Program-made: the position numbers and the translations under genes
NCBI RefSeq assembly: GCF_021917145.1
Contig: NW_025813696.1
Coordinates: 190,868 to 254,867 of the forward strand
DNA: 64,000 nucleotides
Source of the DNA: Hypomesus transpacificus
Taxonomy: Eukaryota; Chordata; Actinopteri; Osmeriformes; Osmeridae
Direction: 5' to 3'
In this document: in pieces, positions 33,101 to 50,800 of the stretch
How the letters are laid out: each line of letters starts with the position of its first letter
How positions within the stretch are numbered: the first letter of the stretch is position 1
The notes under the pieces: generated by a model
What the model saw: the letters and a program-made list of their open reading frames with translations, nothing else
Told to the model about the DNA's origin: nothing
The model's database searches: none

Positions 33101-36100
33101 ACAGGGAGGGAGAGACAGAGAGAGAGACAGGGAGGGAGACAGGGAGAGAGAGACGGGGAGTGAGACAGGGAGAGAGACAGGGAGGGAGAGACAGAGAGAG
33201 AGACAGGGAGGGAGACAGGGAGAGAGAGACGGGGAGGGAGACAGAGAGAGAGACAGGGAGGGAGACAGGGAGAGAGAGACGGGGAGGGAGACAGGGAGAG
33301 AGAGACGGGGAGGGAGAGACGGGGAGGGAGAGACGGGGAGGGAGACAGGGAGAGAGACAGGGAGAGAGAGACGGGGAGGGAGACAGGGAGGGAGAGGGAA
33401 ACAGGGTGATTAAGGCAAAGAGAGAGAGGGACAGACAGACAGACAGACAGACAGAAGAGGAGAGATCCTGACCTGTATCCGATGCGGCGTGCGAAGTGCA
33501 GGCAGGCGTGCTCCAGGTGGGTCTGGAAGGCCGCCTGCTTGGCCACGCCCCCACACTCAGGGCAGACGTGGGGGGGGCGGGACTTGTGGATGCGCTGGTG
33601 AGCTGCAGCACTGCAGCCGTTAGGCAGGAGCATGGGCGGGGAGCACTCCATACATGACTGGGGAGGGAGGGGCAGGAACGTGTTAGCTGCACCCACAAAG
33701 ACACGCCTTCTACAGACTGCTGCCGACTCCACACCCTCGAGGGACGGCAGCTATCTGGAGACACTAGGGATGCTCACAACTAACCATGGAACTGTTAACC
33801 AACAATATGGATGTTTACCGGTTAATACTATCGGTAAAACAGTGTCGCCAGATTCTGCTACTTTTCACCTTTCCTAGCAGATACATATTTCTTGAACCTT
33901 TCAACATTATTTTAGCTCATATTTTTTCCAACTTTTCCGAAAATAAACAATTACCTTAATTATTTTAGAATATACATTTTTTCAACCTTTCAACATTTAA
34001 TTTTTTCAAATATTTCAAATATTTTTCAAATATTTGTTCCAAAGTTTTCAAATAAAAACTTTTTTCAGTCACATAAAAAGGTTAATAGTAATTTTGTTTG
34101 TTGTTTTTACCTTTCAAAACTTTATTTTTTACACAGAGTGGAGAGGACTATTTGTGCTTCGTTACTTCACCTCTCTGTTCCCTTATGACTAAAAAGTCTC
34201 ACCTAGCAACAAATCTAGCGACTTTGTGCTCCTTTGGCAATCTCTGTTTCTGTTGCTGAGTAGCAGCAAAGTAACTGGACTTCTGAGTTGTTGCAGGTGC
34301 CAAAGATGTAGGTACAGCCGGCGCTCTCGGATTCAATGGGTTTTCATTTTAAATTACATTTAGTCATTTAGCAGACGTTCTTATCCAGAGCGACTTACAG
34401 TTCATCTATATTTTGTCTGTAAACAGCATCTGTTTATGCTGCTGTTTACAAATCAAACCTTTAAGGGGAAAAAATATTTGTTTTATTGGTATTTTGTTTC
34501 ATGGGTCAAAGACACTTGCCCATTTAACTTTTTTAATCTTGTTGGTTAATGGTCGTTAACGAGCGTTGGTTATCGGCCAATTAAGTTTTTCTAAATGAGC
34601 GCACACACACACGTACACACACACAGGTACACGTACACACGTACACACACACGTACTGTGTTGAGGGCTGGTTTGACTTCCTGGAAGTGAGCCACCACCT
34701 CCGTCCTGCTGTTGAACTGCACGTGACACTCAGGACACTTGTTACTGCCATACTGCATCGGCTCCGCCTTCTTACTGACGATTGGCTGCTTCTGCAGCTG
34801 GGGGGCGGAGCCGGTCGCCGGGGCTGTTGTCAGGGCAGTCACTGAGGGCGACAGCACAGACGACATGGAGGGAGAAACAGAGAGCATGCCTGGAGGAGAG
34901 AGGAATGAAGAGAGAGAGGATGGACAGAATCAGATCGAGCCCACAGTAGCTGTAACCAATCACGTAGTAAAGAATATTCTAAAGATGGACATGAAACATG
35001 ACACACAGCAGTCTGTGTGACGTCATTTCCTGGTCTGAAAACACTAACCAATAGGAGTGGTGTCCTGCTGACCAATCATCTGCTCCAGGCTGACAGGCCT
35101 CATGACCAGGTGAGAACACTGCATCACCAGGCCTCTCTCCTTGTGCTCGCGGGCGTGCAGCAGCAGGCTGCACTTGTTGAAGAAGGCCAGCCTCTTGGCA
35201 CAGTGGTTACACGTCACCTCGATGCGCAGCGAGCGCCGATCGTAGTGACGCGCCAGGCTGCGCTCCAGGGCAAAGGCATCGCCACACTCCAGACAGCGAA
35301 AGCCCTGACGGAGAAGGAAGGAAGGAAAGTGTGTTTAGAAGGGGGAGACTCTTCACACAGCCAGACAACTAGCATGGTATCACGCCCCTGTCTGTGGACG
35401 GGCTCAGGGAAACAGCCTCACCTGAGCTGGAAGGGGTAGGCCCCACTCCGGGGGGGGAGGGGAGGACAGGTCGGGCTTGTAGCTGGGCAGCAGGTTCTTG
35501 CTGTTGAGGATCTTGTTGAAGGCCTCCACCAGGCTGGACTGGCTGCGGGAGATGATGGCCCCCGTGCTGTTGACGATGGAGGCCGGCCGGCTGCCTCCCT
35601 GGGGGGGGGAGGCCAGTGACATGCTGCTGGTCACGGTCTTCTGGCCCAGGCTCCGCACGCTCACCCCCGCTGGCGCCATCCTGGGGGAGGACGTGACGGA
35701 CGGCAAGGCGGCAGACCTGGTGATGCTGACGGCTGTGGCGGACACCTTGGCCTTGCTCTCTGCAGCCATGCTGTTCTGGGCCTTGCTGGCGGCGGCTAGC
35801 ATGGCAGAGCTGGCGTCCTGCAGGGTGGACACGGGCAGGGGGCTGCCGTCCTTGGCCTTCTGCTGCTGGGACGTCACCCTCTTAGGCCTGGTCACCACCT
35901 TACGCCCCGCAGGGGGGGGTCTGGAGCCGTCCACACCTTTGGAGGTCCCGCCCGCTACTTTGGGAGCTACTCTGGTCACGGTTCTAGTGATGCTGCCGGT
36001 CGGGGTCTTCACTGTTTTGATTCGGACTTTGAGGGGCCGGGAAGGGCCTGCTGCAGTTGCCGTGGCGTTTGCAAGCTTTGGATCCATGTGAGAGGAGCCG

Positions 36101-37404
36101 GCAGCAGGACCGAAGGTGTCCGCACCTCCCTGTCCATCCTCTGTCTCCATCTTCTCCCCTCCCTCTGTCCCGCTCCCCTGACTGGGATCGCTCTCCAGGG
36201 GCTCCTCTCTGCTCTGGGGCCCCTGGGGCCCCTGTGTACCCTGGGGCCCCTGCAACATGGGGGCCGGAGCGGGAGCTGGGCTGGGGCTTTTCTTGGACAT
36301 GGGCGGGACGGCGCCCGTCTGATCAGGCGGAGGGCTTTCAGGGGAGTCCCTCTCGTCGATGATGTGCTCTGGATACTGTTCGTCTGGGGCTGTGAGGGAG
36401 GAGGACAGCCAGGCTGGGGGGAGCTCAGGCTGGGGGGGACACCTGGGAGTGAAGGACACCTTCTCTGGGGGAGAAGAGAGGAGAGGGGGGGCAGGGAGAG
36501 GAGGAGGGGACGAGGGCGTAGGCGAGCCAAACAGTTGGGAGGGTCTTCTGTGTCGCCGTGGGAACTTGGGCGGCGAGCGCATGGGAGAATCCGGGCTCTC
36601 CTGGATCACCAGCGGACTTCCCAGGTCAGGCTCCGAGTCCGAGTCCGAGTCCATGAGGCGCTGGAGCCCAGATCTGCTGCTCCCGTTGGAGGGGGGAGGG
36701 GTGGGGGGCGGGCTGGGGGGGCGGGGAGCATGGAGGATAGCGGGAGGGGGCAGGTGTTGGGTGTCAGAGGGGGAGGAGGTGAAGGGTGTGGGTAGAGGCG
36801 TGTGTGGGGTGAGGAGAGGCTTGAGTCTGCTGAGGAAGCTGGCTGTGTGTCTGGCAGTGCTGACGGACTGTCCCTCTCCTCCACTGTCTTCTCTGCCGGC
36901 CAGGGGGGAACTGGAGGACCACAAGTCCCCACTGGCTTGGCTCTGCCCTCTGGCGTTAGCCTCCAGGGTGGGTGGGGGGCCCTCAAAGCCATTGCGGATC
37001 TGTGGCTCTGAGCAGACCAGACCAGGCATGCGGCTGGCCTGCCGGGCCCCTAGCAGAGAGCCTCCCCCTCTGGCCGACGTCTGAGGAGCTGTGGGGCCAC
37101 TCCCCTCAGGACTGTCTTCCTCCTCCTCTTCCTCCTCCTCCTCATCCTCCTCCTCATCCGACCCCTCCTCCTCCTCTCCAAACACGTCAGACCGCACGCT
37201 GTTCTTCACAATCACACTGACCACCGGAGTGTCTCCCTGAGGGCTTGGAGGGCTGTTGGGTGGTAAGGGGGAGCTGCTGGGGCCTTTCCCTGAGTCCTCC
37301 CCGCAGTCCTCTGGGCTGGATTGGATGGCCTCTTTGGCATCAATGTCAGGAATGTCAAAGGCTGCCAACAAATCATCAAAGTCTGGGGTCTTCATGTCAC
37401 CCAT
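30180..37404 (-). CDS. znf687: Zinc finger protein 687
   Basis: Ten coding exons, 5' to 3' on minus: 37404-35422, 35304-35049, 34889-34657, 33657-33473, 32802-32626, 32543-32381, 32279-32016, 31255-31143, 31000-30913, 30825-30180; about 1368 residues. ATG 37402-37404 opens [20 protein letters not shown], the conserved start of the ZNF687/ZNF592 family, which binds ZMYND8-type chromatin readers. A long Ser/Pro/acidic exon (660 residues) follows with [15 protein letters not shown]-type tracts, then C2H2 fingers such as [70 protein letters not shown] and a final [22 protein letters not shown] 5' UTR intron runs from an acceptor at 37425 to a donor at 38110-38111. Phases agree except in the last exon, which has one surplus base near a C run (30738-30745). 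The role is nuclear transcription control; the ZMYND8 link is family knowledge. Confidence 0.9.
31020..31038 (+). repeat. Poly-G run
   Basis: A run of about 19 G in a znf687 intron, next to the acceptor of exon 30913-31000. Confidence 0.9.
31259..31913 (+). repeat. 10-bp satellite array CACAGATCCA
   Basis: About 65 copies of a decamer CACAGATCCA with variants CACAGATCAA, CACAGTTCAA, CACAGTTCCA and CACAGAGCCA. It fills the znf687 intron between exons 32016-32279 and 31143-31255 and starts within 4 bp of the 31255 exon edge. Confidence 0.97.
32812..33470 (+). repeat. GGGAGAGAGACAGGGAGGGA array (CT-rich on znf687 strand)
   Basis: About 600 bp of purine units GAGACAGG and GGGAGAGA, then a GACA run at 33431-33451. 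On the minus (coding) strand it is a giant pyrimidine tract leading to the acceptor at 32803-32804 of znf687 exon 32626-32802. Confidence 0.95.
33764..34590. mobile_element. AT-rich block, possible hAT-type remnant
   Basis: It begins CACTAGGGATGCTCACAA, resembling hAT termini, followed by a GTTAACCAACAATAT segment. A related inverted motif (TTGGTTAATGGTCGTTAACG) lies at 34541-34562. The interior is AT-rich without ORFs. A truncated SINE tail is embedded at 34356-34402. Confidence 0.3.
34356..34402 (-). mobile_element. Truncated SINE tail
   Basis: ACATTTAGTCATTTAGCAGA followed by CGTTCTTATCCAGAGCGACTTACAG matches the 3' tail of the two longer SINE copies in this window; the tRNA-like head is missing. 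Confidence 0.8.
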
Positions 37405-38111
37405 TCCCAGATAACGACCAAACCCTGCAGGGAAATAGATATCATGTTGAATTACACCAAGGCCTGCCCATATTTGGTAAACAATTTGCAGAACATTTTA
37501 ATGTTCTACCTTCTGTTTGACCAAATGTTTAAATGCTTCCTTGATCAGTCTACTACTTAGTTCGTTAAAGAAACGTGGTCATAACAGCTTTATTTTAGTC
37601 TGCAAACAGCTAGCCTAATAACGTCGCTAGCCAGTTAGCCTCTGGCATGCTTCCTGAACTTGCCATTTCCTTCTCTGCTTTTACCAACTTAGCTTGCAAG
37701 CTACTGCTTTTCCTCCAAATGAAATCAAAACATCTGACGGAATGCACTAAAAACATACAATAAGGCAACAAGCGTGGCGCTTTGTTGGCTATCTAGCTGT
37801 TTTATTCTAGGATTTTAATCATTTACAAACTTTGTGGCTAGGAACACCTCAACAGGCTAGCCATGCAGATGCTAGTTAGCTCCGTCTGTTAGCTGGCTAG
37901 CTGACGTCCAACCCGCCTCGACGACACATTGAGGGGCATTTAGCTAGTTACCTTTTACGTTTATGTTTAATCGAGTTTAAACCAAATGTATAGTGTGCAA
38001 AACCCAAACTGCTGTCTAGCTAAGTCTCCTTAAGACATACAAAGTATTTAGTGACATAGTTGTAAAGTTTTTAAACTCTTAACAGCGAAGAAAATGTCTA
38101 GATTTGTTTAC

Positions 38112-38165
38112 CTCAAACTAAATGGGAATCCTGACTTTCCTTTAGGATGACGCACGAGTTATTCG
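38112..38165 (-). other. Probable non-coding first exon of znf687
   Basis: A donor (minus strand TTTGAG|GTAAAC, junction at 38111/38112) lies about 690 bp upstream of the acceptor at 37425, which leads into the 5' UTR and the ATG at 37404. The start of transcription is a guess; the sequence near 38160-38210 is moderately GC-rich. Confidence 0.4.
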
Positions 38166-38461
38166 TCATCAGAAGATCGACAAAAGCGAGTGGCCAGACC
38201 CGGAGGCACAACACGTAATAATCCAAGTTATCTACATGCACAAGTTCACTTCTCACAGTACCTCAGTTTACTAAACGGAGCTACAATTTTATCAACAATG
38301 ACAACTACGTTTGACATACAAATAACTAACGATGCAACAAAAGATGTTATCTTGACAAACGTAGCCCTGTTAGATTTTTTAAGGTTGCAGTGGTAATATC
38401 TTTCTATTAGCAGTTCCGAAATGTAACAAAGGAAACTTCAACTGCTGTTTTATTTTGTAAA

Positions 38462-38467
38462 TTTATT
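38462..38467 (-). promoter_or_regulatory. Possible psmd4 polyadenylation signal
   Basis: TTTATT on plus (AATAAA on minus) about 350 bp beyond the psmd4 stop, close to the znf687 5' end. Assigned by position. Confidence 0.4.
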
Positions 38468-38814
38468 AAGGATTATCAGCAGGTAATATCCATTTACTGA
38501 ATGTTTCTGAGTAGTTACCATGTCCCACTGTAATACAAAAGTTTCCCCCACCCCAAAAAAAAGAAACATGCATCGACCTTGACGCAAAACAGAATAAAGC
38601 CTTGGTCATAAGCCTTAACTATACAAAAACTCCCATGAGTGACAGGTTTCCGTTTACACAGTTATACTATAGAAGGATCCATTGTCAACAGGCCTTTACA
38701 GGGTGTCTAAAATGTTTTTAATGTATGCTTTGGATGGGAAAACACCATACATCTCTCAGTCTTTCATTCTGCAGTAGTCTTCCATACTGTGTGTGAACGT
38801 GTGTGTGAGTGTGT

Positions 38815-43429
<4,615 letters not shown>

Positions 43430-43452
43430 CTTGGAATCTTTCTGTAACTTCT

Positions 43453-43469
43453 ACGTCACCGGAAGTGAT
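43453..43469 (-). promoter_or_regulatory. psmd4 core promoter elements (CRE-like plus ETS site)
   Basis: ACGTCACCGGAAGTGAT lies 24-40 bp upstream of the psmd4 ATG. It joins a CRE-like ACGTCA to a perfect ETS site CCGGAAGT, a combination usual in TATA-less housekeeping promoters. Function is inferred. Confidence 0.5.
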
Positions 43470-46183
43470 TGATGGGAAATGTTGTTCTTTAAAGCGGGTG
43501 AAAAACAGTTCTGATCTAGGACCAGTTGTTCTTTGACATAAACAGACATGGACCCCCTCCTAGACTAGTGGCCCTGCTGAGAAGCAAGATGCGTTTGGGT
43601 CCTGCGCTAGACCAAACAGACAGCTGTGTCGCAACTCGAGAATTCAAGAGAAACCCCCCCCCATTTGTCTGCGACCTGATTTCTGCATACGGGGAGCAAG
43701 TGGTTAGCTCTGTGGACGTCTTTTCCCTATGATGTGTAGGCTACGTAGCAATACAACAATACAGGCTACACAATAAAAATGCTTATATATAAAAGACTCT
43801 TGATCCAGTTATATTCTCGATCCGTGTACTTCAGTCCGTGTAGTTTTGTCGATCCAGTTTTTTTTAGGAGCATTCTGCTTCCAGGTTGGAGGATCCAGAC
43901 AGGGGTTGGGACACGCGCCGCTCACCTGGGATTTAAAATGAGGAGCAACTACGCGACGTAACGCTAGCTCACACATTCACAATACTCAACATCTAGAAAA
44001 TATGTTTAATCCTTTAAAATCAGGGAGACAATATGAACAACATCACTAGCACATAACTGAAACATGGCATAATGAACAGGCAGCACGGACAGCATGAGAA
44101 GGCATTTATGTGACTCGTATGTACATATAAACATTTTATACACACAGTAGAAATATAGTAATTGAAGCATAGACGGCAACCAGCAACTGTTGAGACCGTG
44201 TGAAACATTCATGTAGAAAAGCATGGGACAATATATTCCCCAAATCAGTATGGAGAGTATATCATTTATCACAATAAAACCATGATATAAAAGTGAATTG
44301 TCAAATAATCCCATCCCCTATGCAAATCACACTGCATTAAGATGCAGACATTGTTTTGTGTCAGAATACATTATTATACTTACAATCGTCTACGGTACAT
44401 AAATCTTACAAATCATTTCAGCCTACATAAAGGTCATAATAATAGTCATAATAAATACATTTCTGGAAACTGACAGATGGCAGACTTGATCATATTGCAT
44501 TTGTGTTCAAGTTGTGTAGTGTGTGCCTGCCTCTGACACAGCAGGATCGTGGGTCACTTGTGCAGCGGTCAAATCAACAACCATTAGGACCAACACCGTT
44601 TTCTAACATGAACATGTGTTTGAAAAAAGAATGTTAAAAAAGGCTGTTCTGAAGCTGTCCAAATCAGAAACAGCCAGTCTCCACTGACTGGAACCCTGTT
44701 GTCACACTAAGGCTTTACAGGATTGGTTTGTTTTTCATCACAACGAGGGGAATAAATAGCGTTGGAGCGTTGTCATTGGTGACAGTAAGACTTCCGACTC
44801 AGGTGTGGCCAGGTGTGGCCAGGTGTGGCCAGGTGTGGCCATGGAGGAGGTAACCAGTAGTACTGTGTGTTTGCCACCTCTGGTATTTGGATGCATCAGT
44901 CATGGGAGAGAGGGAAAGTAGTAAACATAAACTTTGAATTCTTTAAGACCATGAAGTGGATTAATTCCCTGTTAAACACAATAATTTTGTAACCACCCAA
45001 CTCACCCACCCCCTAAACACACCCACACTATTGTCTGCCCTCATGCAGAAAAGACTGAGAAGAGATCTGGTTCAAATCTTCAAAGCAGAAAAAAAAAAAT
45101 ATCCATCTTAAATACTGCTCTGCCCTGAAGGGTTTCTGTGTCCAGCCATACAGAAGCATTTTGATTGCTTTCCATGTTGTGTTTATTGTTAATCCCACTG
45201 GATCATGCATGTTCACAGCCCCCGTTGGGCTTGCAGGCATGGCTGTGTTCAGATGTATTCTTTGGAACCATGTCTCTGGCTGGTGAAATGCAGAACACCC
45301 TTTCTTAACTTCCATATGTCTCCATTTGCTCCCCAGCCCCTCTGGTGTGAAGACCACATGAGCTCAGAACCCAGCTGTAACACCTGAGCATGTGCGGAGG
45401 AAGTCGCATCACTTCTATTAAGTCACATGGAAAACAAGCCCACTGTTTAGTGTACACGAGTATGATGTGGAAAGACAAAAATAATGGAAAAACAGTTATC
45501 CATAAAAATCAAAAGGACTACATCCCAATGCCTGGAGTTCATTCGTAATGAAGTATGGTGCAGCTGGTTCAGTTTGTCTGACAGTACAATGAGGTCCAAG
45601 TCATTTCCGTAACCAGCAGAAATGACTTTTTTGTGCATTTATGGAAAATGGAACATGGCTGGGTATCAAGGTACTTAGTACCTTGGGGACAACTCTGTAC
45701 TCGTGGGACAACTTCAAAAATATATAAAAGGATCCATAAACCAAACAATTTGATGGCGTGTCTTCAAAGATGAGAGAACTGTGTACACAAAACTCCCACC
45801 GTTTCCAACCGCAACAGTCAATTGGTCCATATGTTTATAAAGATATGATTGGCAGTGAAGTGTAAATTTAAATGATGTACGAAAAATGACTAGATAAAAT
45901 GACAATAGGGCCGTGTTTCGTCACGGACTGACTGCAGTTACACAGAAGTGTAAAAGATGAGTGCTGTCTTTCTGTTCACAGATCTTCAGGTTAGCCTCTC
46001 TGCTAACCCCAAGCACATGGGCATCTCCTCTGCAGCACCAGCATTGCACATGTGGTCTCAGACAGAAGGAGGCCAGGGGTGTCATGACAACCAGGTATAA
46101 CACCAGCCCTTACCAGCACCATATTCATCTGGTTGTGTGTCGAACTTCTGTCCAAGCCTTGCTGACACCCAGTGTCGCACGCA

Positions 46184-46350
46184 CCCAGGTGAACACCCAG
46201 GTGAACACCCAGGTGAACACCCAGGTGAACACCCAGGTGAACACCCAGGTGAACACCCAGGTGAACACCCAGGTGAACACCCAGGTGAACACCCAGGTGA
46301 ACACCCAGGTGAACACCCAGGTAAACACCCAGGTGAACACCCAGGTGAAC
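46184..46350 (+). repeat. 12-bp array AGGTGAACACCC
   Basis: About 14 copies of a dodecamer, nearly perfect. It reads open in all frames because 12 is a multiple of three; not a gene. Confidence 0.95.
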
Positions 46351-46924
46351 GCGTGTGGGTTGGTCCCAGCAAGGCTTTAACAAAGTCCCACCAAAAAGAG
46401 GGAAGCCAAACTATCTGTACTAGTGTGGACCTGTTTGATCCCCAAAACATTCAGATTCAACATTCAGTCTTTCATAGCAAAGATCTACGCCAGTTATCTA
46501 GAAATGCATATATGATTGGAAAACCTTTGCACTTGTAACATTTAGCAATGATAGTATAGTGTGGTCATAACAGATTCATAAAACACTTGAGAACAGTCCT
46601 GTCCTATCTCCTGTTGGACCTGAGGAGCCCCTGAAGACATGGATGCCGGTACTGGAAACATTAGGGCTCTGAGTCATGCGCGGCTGAACCCTAACCCTAA
46701 CGCTGTGCACAGCCACGGCAACAACCACTTAGGCAAGAAGAGGCTCGAGTCTGAAACAAGGGAGAGTTCCACCTCTACACCTCTTGGATCTCCCTTCCTC
46801 CCTCACTCCAATAGAAGCCTGTGGAAACTCAAAAGATGGCGGTTGTGGGCAATGCAAGCGGGCTCAGCCACTTCTAAAATGTAGTTGTTTTTCTAGCAGC
46901 ACACACTGTCTCCCCCTCCCCCTC

Positions 46925-47265
46925 CCCCTCGGTGAGCTAGCACGCCAGACTCCCCCCCTCCCCTGCGGTGAGCTAGCACGCCAGACTCCTCCCCCCCTCC
47001 CCTGCGGTGAGCTAGCACGCCAGACTCCTCCCCCCCTCCCCTGCGGTGAGCTAGCACGCCAGACTCCTCCCCCCCTCCCCTGCGGTGAGCTAGCACGCCA
47101 GACTCCTCCCCCCCTCCCCTGCGGTGAGCTAGCATGCCAGACTCCTCCCCCCCTCCCCTGCGGTGAGCTAGCACGCCAGACTCCTCCCCCCCTCCCCTGC
47201 GGTGAGCTAGCACGCCAGACTCCTCCCCCCCTCCCCTGCGGTGAGCTAGCACGCCACACTCCTCC
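46925..47265 (+). repeat. 39-bp array GGTGAGCTAGCACGCCAGAC...
   Basis: About nine copies of a 39-bp unit, GGTGAGCTAGCACGCCAGAC followed by TCCTCCCCCCCTCCCCTGC. Open in several frames by composition only. Confidence 0.95.
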
Positions 47266-47535
47266 CCAGCAGAGGATGAAGGAGACCTTAGGTGAAGGAA
47301 GTGAGGAAGGGTTCTCTTAGTTGATGTGTTCTTTTCTCTCTCTTCCAGATCCCCCTCTTCTTTAGACGGCTCTCGGCTGTTACTGTGGAAGAGAGCCAGA
47401 GAGCAGAACCTGAGCCCAGACAGGGTGAGATCACCAGACACTTCAGCCTCTGACAGAAGCCAACAGGCTGCTCAGGGGACTGATGACGGGACGCCCCTGA
47501 TGACAAGGCGCCCCTGAGGGAGGGAGCAGACTTAC

Positions 47536-47663
47536 GAAACAGATGTTGGTCTCTGGGATGATGTCTGACAGTGAGATGGCATCCTCATTCCCCGACTGCT
47601 CGCCTGACGCCTCAGCCCCCATGCTGACACCAGGAGGGAGGGAGAGAGAGAGGGAGAGAGACA

Positions 47664-47723
<60 letters not shown>

Positions 47724-47784
47724 AGAGAGAGAGAGGGTGACAAAGAGAGAGGGTGAGAGAGAGGGTGAAAAAGAGAGAGAGGGT

Positions 47785-47827
<43 letters not shown>

Positions 47828-50800
47828 GGGGGAGGAGGGAGAGAGAGAGGCTTAGTGTAAATGCAGGCTGTTATTTTATGCGTGAGGGCGCTGGTGAGAG
47901 TGGAGTTCCCCCTCCTACCTCTGGGTGGCCCCGTGGTCTTGGTCAGTGCTTGCTGCTTTGTGCACCTCTACTCCGACTGACCTACAAAGACACAGCAAGA
48001 GGAAGATGGTGTTGGGGAAGAAGGGTTGGAGGACGTGAAGAGGGAGAGGTTGTGTAACAGAGGGGTGGATGATGAAGGGATGTGTCACCGTAGCGGAGGG
48101 GAGGATGAGGTGAGTCCTGTGCTCCCCAGTGATGACATGGACAGGTTGGCCTGGCCATCACCTGCCCCCACAGCCAGCGGAGGGGTCCTGGGCACCAGGT
48201 CTGGTCTGCCTGCCTGCACGCCTGCACACAGGAGAGGACACATGAACTACTGTTCTGTGTCTATGGCCCTCATCAGGGTACAACTTCAGATCTGAGGACA
48301 GTCATGATGGAAGCCAACTTGCACTGCAGCATTCCATATGGCCTTTTGTCCAACTGGCTTGTGGCATTTAAACCTCCCTCCCTCCCTCAAGTCAACATAC
48401 CAGGAGACTGCAACACCACATATCTGCTCCCACCTTTCCCCAATTCTATCTACTTCCTGTCCATACATGCCCGCCCGCCCGCCCTCCGTCCCTCCCTCAC
48501 CACTCTCTACTTCAGTGTCCGTGCGGCTGTAGTGGGAGTGGTAGACCAGTCTGGAGTCCACCAGGGCATGTCCTGCTGCATGGGAGAGGGGGGTGGGGGC
48601 TCTCCTCAGGCCCCCCTGGCCCCCCCCACGACTCTTCTTGGAGGGCGAGAGCTTCACTGTGAGAGGGGGAGGACAGAACGAGGGAGGGAGGAGAGACGCA
48701 AGTTAACATGTCAATGTTTCTGAATTTCAACAGAAAGAATGCTTTGAGAGCTATTACCACCAACGTGAACAGCATGACTCACACACACACACACACACAC
48801 ACACACCACACAGTCTTACATTGTATCTTTTTGAACACAGTATTGCACATGAACTGCTGGAAGCGCTCAGCGTAGAAACCTGGTCTGTGCACAGACACCG
48901 TGTCCTGGAGAGAGGAGGAAACAAGAGGTCAAGGGTCGGCTGGGGGTCGACAACACCTGGATAGAGGACACTAACAGGGGGGGTCACCTGGATAGAGGAC
49001 ACTAACAGGGGGGGTCACCTGGATAGAGGACACTAACAGGGGGGTCACCTGGATAGAGGACACTAACAGGGGGGGTCACCTGGATAGAGGACACTAACAG
49101 GGGGGGTCACCTGGATAGAGGACACTAACAGGGGGGTCACCTGGATAGAGGACACTAACAGGGGGGGTCACATGGATAGAGGACACTAACAGGGGGGGTC
49201 ACCTGGATAGAGGACACTAACAGGGGGGGTCACCTGGATAGAGGACACTAACAGGGGGGGTCACATGGATTTTCTGGTGAGTCATTTCTACAGTGTTGCT
49301 GCCTTTAGAGGGGAATCTTACCCCATCGTGAACCAGTGCCTTCCATGAATGTTCCAACTTTTTGACAAATCTGAAAATAAAAAAGAAGAAGAATTCTAAT
49401 CCCATGGGGTATTAGCACAGCTGAGGCTGTCGAGGGCTAACCCTCCAGACACTCACAGCCTAACCCTCCAGACGCTCACAGCCTAACCCTCCAGACGCTC
49501 ACAGCCTAACCCTCCAGACGCTCACACCCTAACCCTCCAGACGCTCACAGCCTAACCCTCCAGACGCTCACAGCCTAACCCTCCAGACGCTCACAGCCTA
49601 ACCCTCCAGACACTCACACCCTAACCCTCCAGACGCTCACACCCTAACCCTCCAGACGCTCACAGCCTAACCCTCCAGACGCTCACAGCCTAACCCTCCA
49701 GGCGCTCACAGCCTAACCCTCCAGACGCTCACACCCTAACCCCACCTAACCCAAACCCCACCTGTAAGACTGCAGGATGTCGATGATGCCGATGTAGACC
49801 AACATCCTCTCTCCTTTATTGTTGCGTGCTGGGATCCCCCCCATGCTGAAAGCACAGACACACAAACATCAGGACACACTAAAACACCAGAGAACATCAG
49901 GGTGCTGCTCTAGCACCAGAGAACATCAGGGTGCTGCTCTAGCACCAGAGAACATCAGGGTGCTGCTCTAGCACCAGAGAACATCAGGGTGCTGCTCTAG
50001 CACCAGAGAACATCAGTTTCAGGCCAGCAGGTGTGACTCACTGATCCTCCGAGTCCAGGACCCCCTTCCCCCGGGCCTCTCCCTGGATGGACTCCATGGC
50101 GGTGCAGTAGAGGCTCTTCTGGGCCTGGGGCCGGCGCTGGTCGGGGGTCACCGCCCCCTCAGACCCCCCGCTGTCCCCCCCCTGAGCCCCCGCACGCTCC
50201 CGCTCACGGCTGGCCTGATCCAGGTTATGGATGCCCACCAGCAGGCTGTAGTCCATGATCTTGAAACTCTGGAGGAGCTGGGCGCACACACACACACAAG
50301 TCAACACACCAGGAGACTGCAACAACACAGATCTGTTCCGTCCCCCCCTCATCCCCCCCCCTCCCCTCCCCCCTCCCTCCCTCCCCCCCCTCCCTCCTCA
50401 CCAGACAGTCTCTCTGGATGGTCTTGCTCAGAGCGTTGTAGTTGTCTGGCTCCATGAGCAGTCCGTCTGGCAGGTCCTGGATGAAGTCCAGGTCCTTGTG
50501 TGTGGGCACGCTCTTCTCCCTCTCCTTGGGGGAGGCACGCCTCTTGTATGTGGAGCCCTTCAGGTCATACTTGAGGTGCATGGGGACGGCACAGGGCAGC
50601 AGGTTGTTCATCACCACGATCCGGATGTTCTTGCCCCCAGCCTGGACACAGTACAGGCCGTAGAACTTGGGCAGCAGGGTACGCTTGTTTTGGTTTAGGT
50701 TCTGGGCAGAGGGGTGGGAGAGGAAAACCGTGAGGACCACTGTGCCTTGCCTAAACTTACAGTATGAGTACGGTGTTACTCTCACCAACCCCAAAGTACC

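Larger units (their letters stand above)
43990..47535. other. Region downstream of pip5k1a (probable 3' UTR plus repeats)
   Basis: No further coding exon could be proven. Low-GC single-copy sequence from 43990 to 46100 with no ORF above 110 codons fits a long minus-strand 3' UTR. It contains a 12-bp array (46184-46350), a 39-bp array (46925-47265), a CTAACCCTAACC stretch at 46688-46700 and an AGGTGTGGCC array (44800-44840). The final coding exon and stop of pip5k1a probably lie in this part. Confidence 0.4.

Noticed and set aside
32592-33764. Overlapping large ORFs around the GAGACAGG array
   Set aside because: Low-complexity repeats. The genuine coding parts are znf687 exons 33473-33657 and 32626-32802 on minus.
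43526-43961. Short ORFs upstream of psmd4
   Set aside because: No splice structure, no recognised motif; probably promoter-flank sequence.
46003-47441. Open frames with HPGEHPGE or LARQTPPPLPCGE repeats
   Set aside because: 12-bp and 39-bp minisatellites, each a multiple of three, give open frames on both strands; no start context or conservation is visible.
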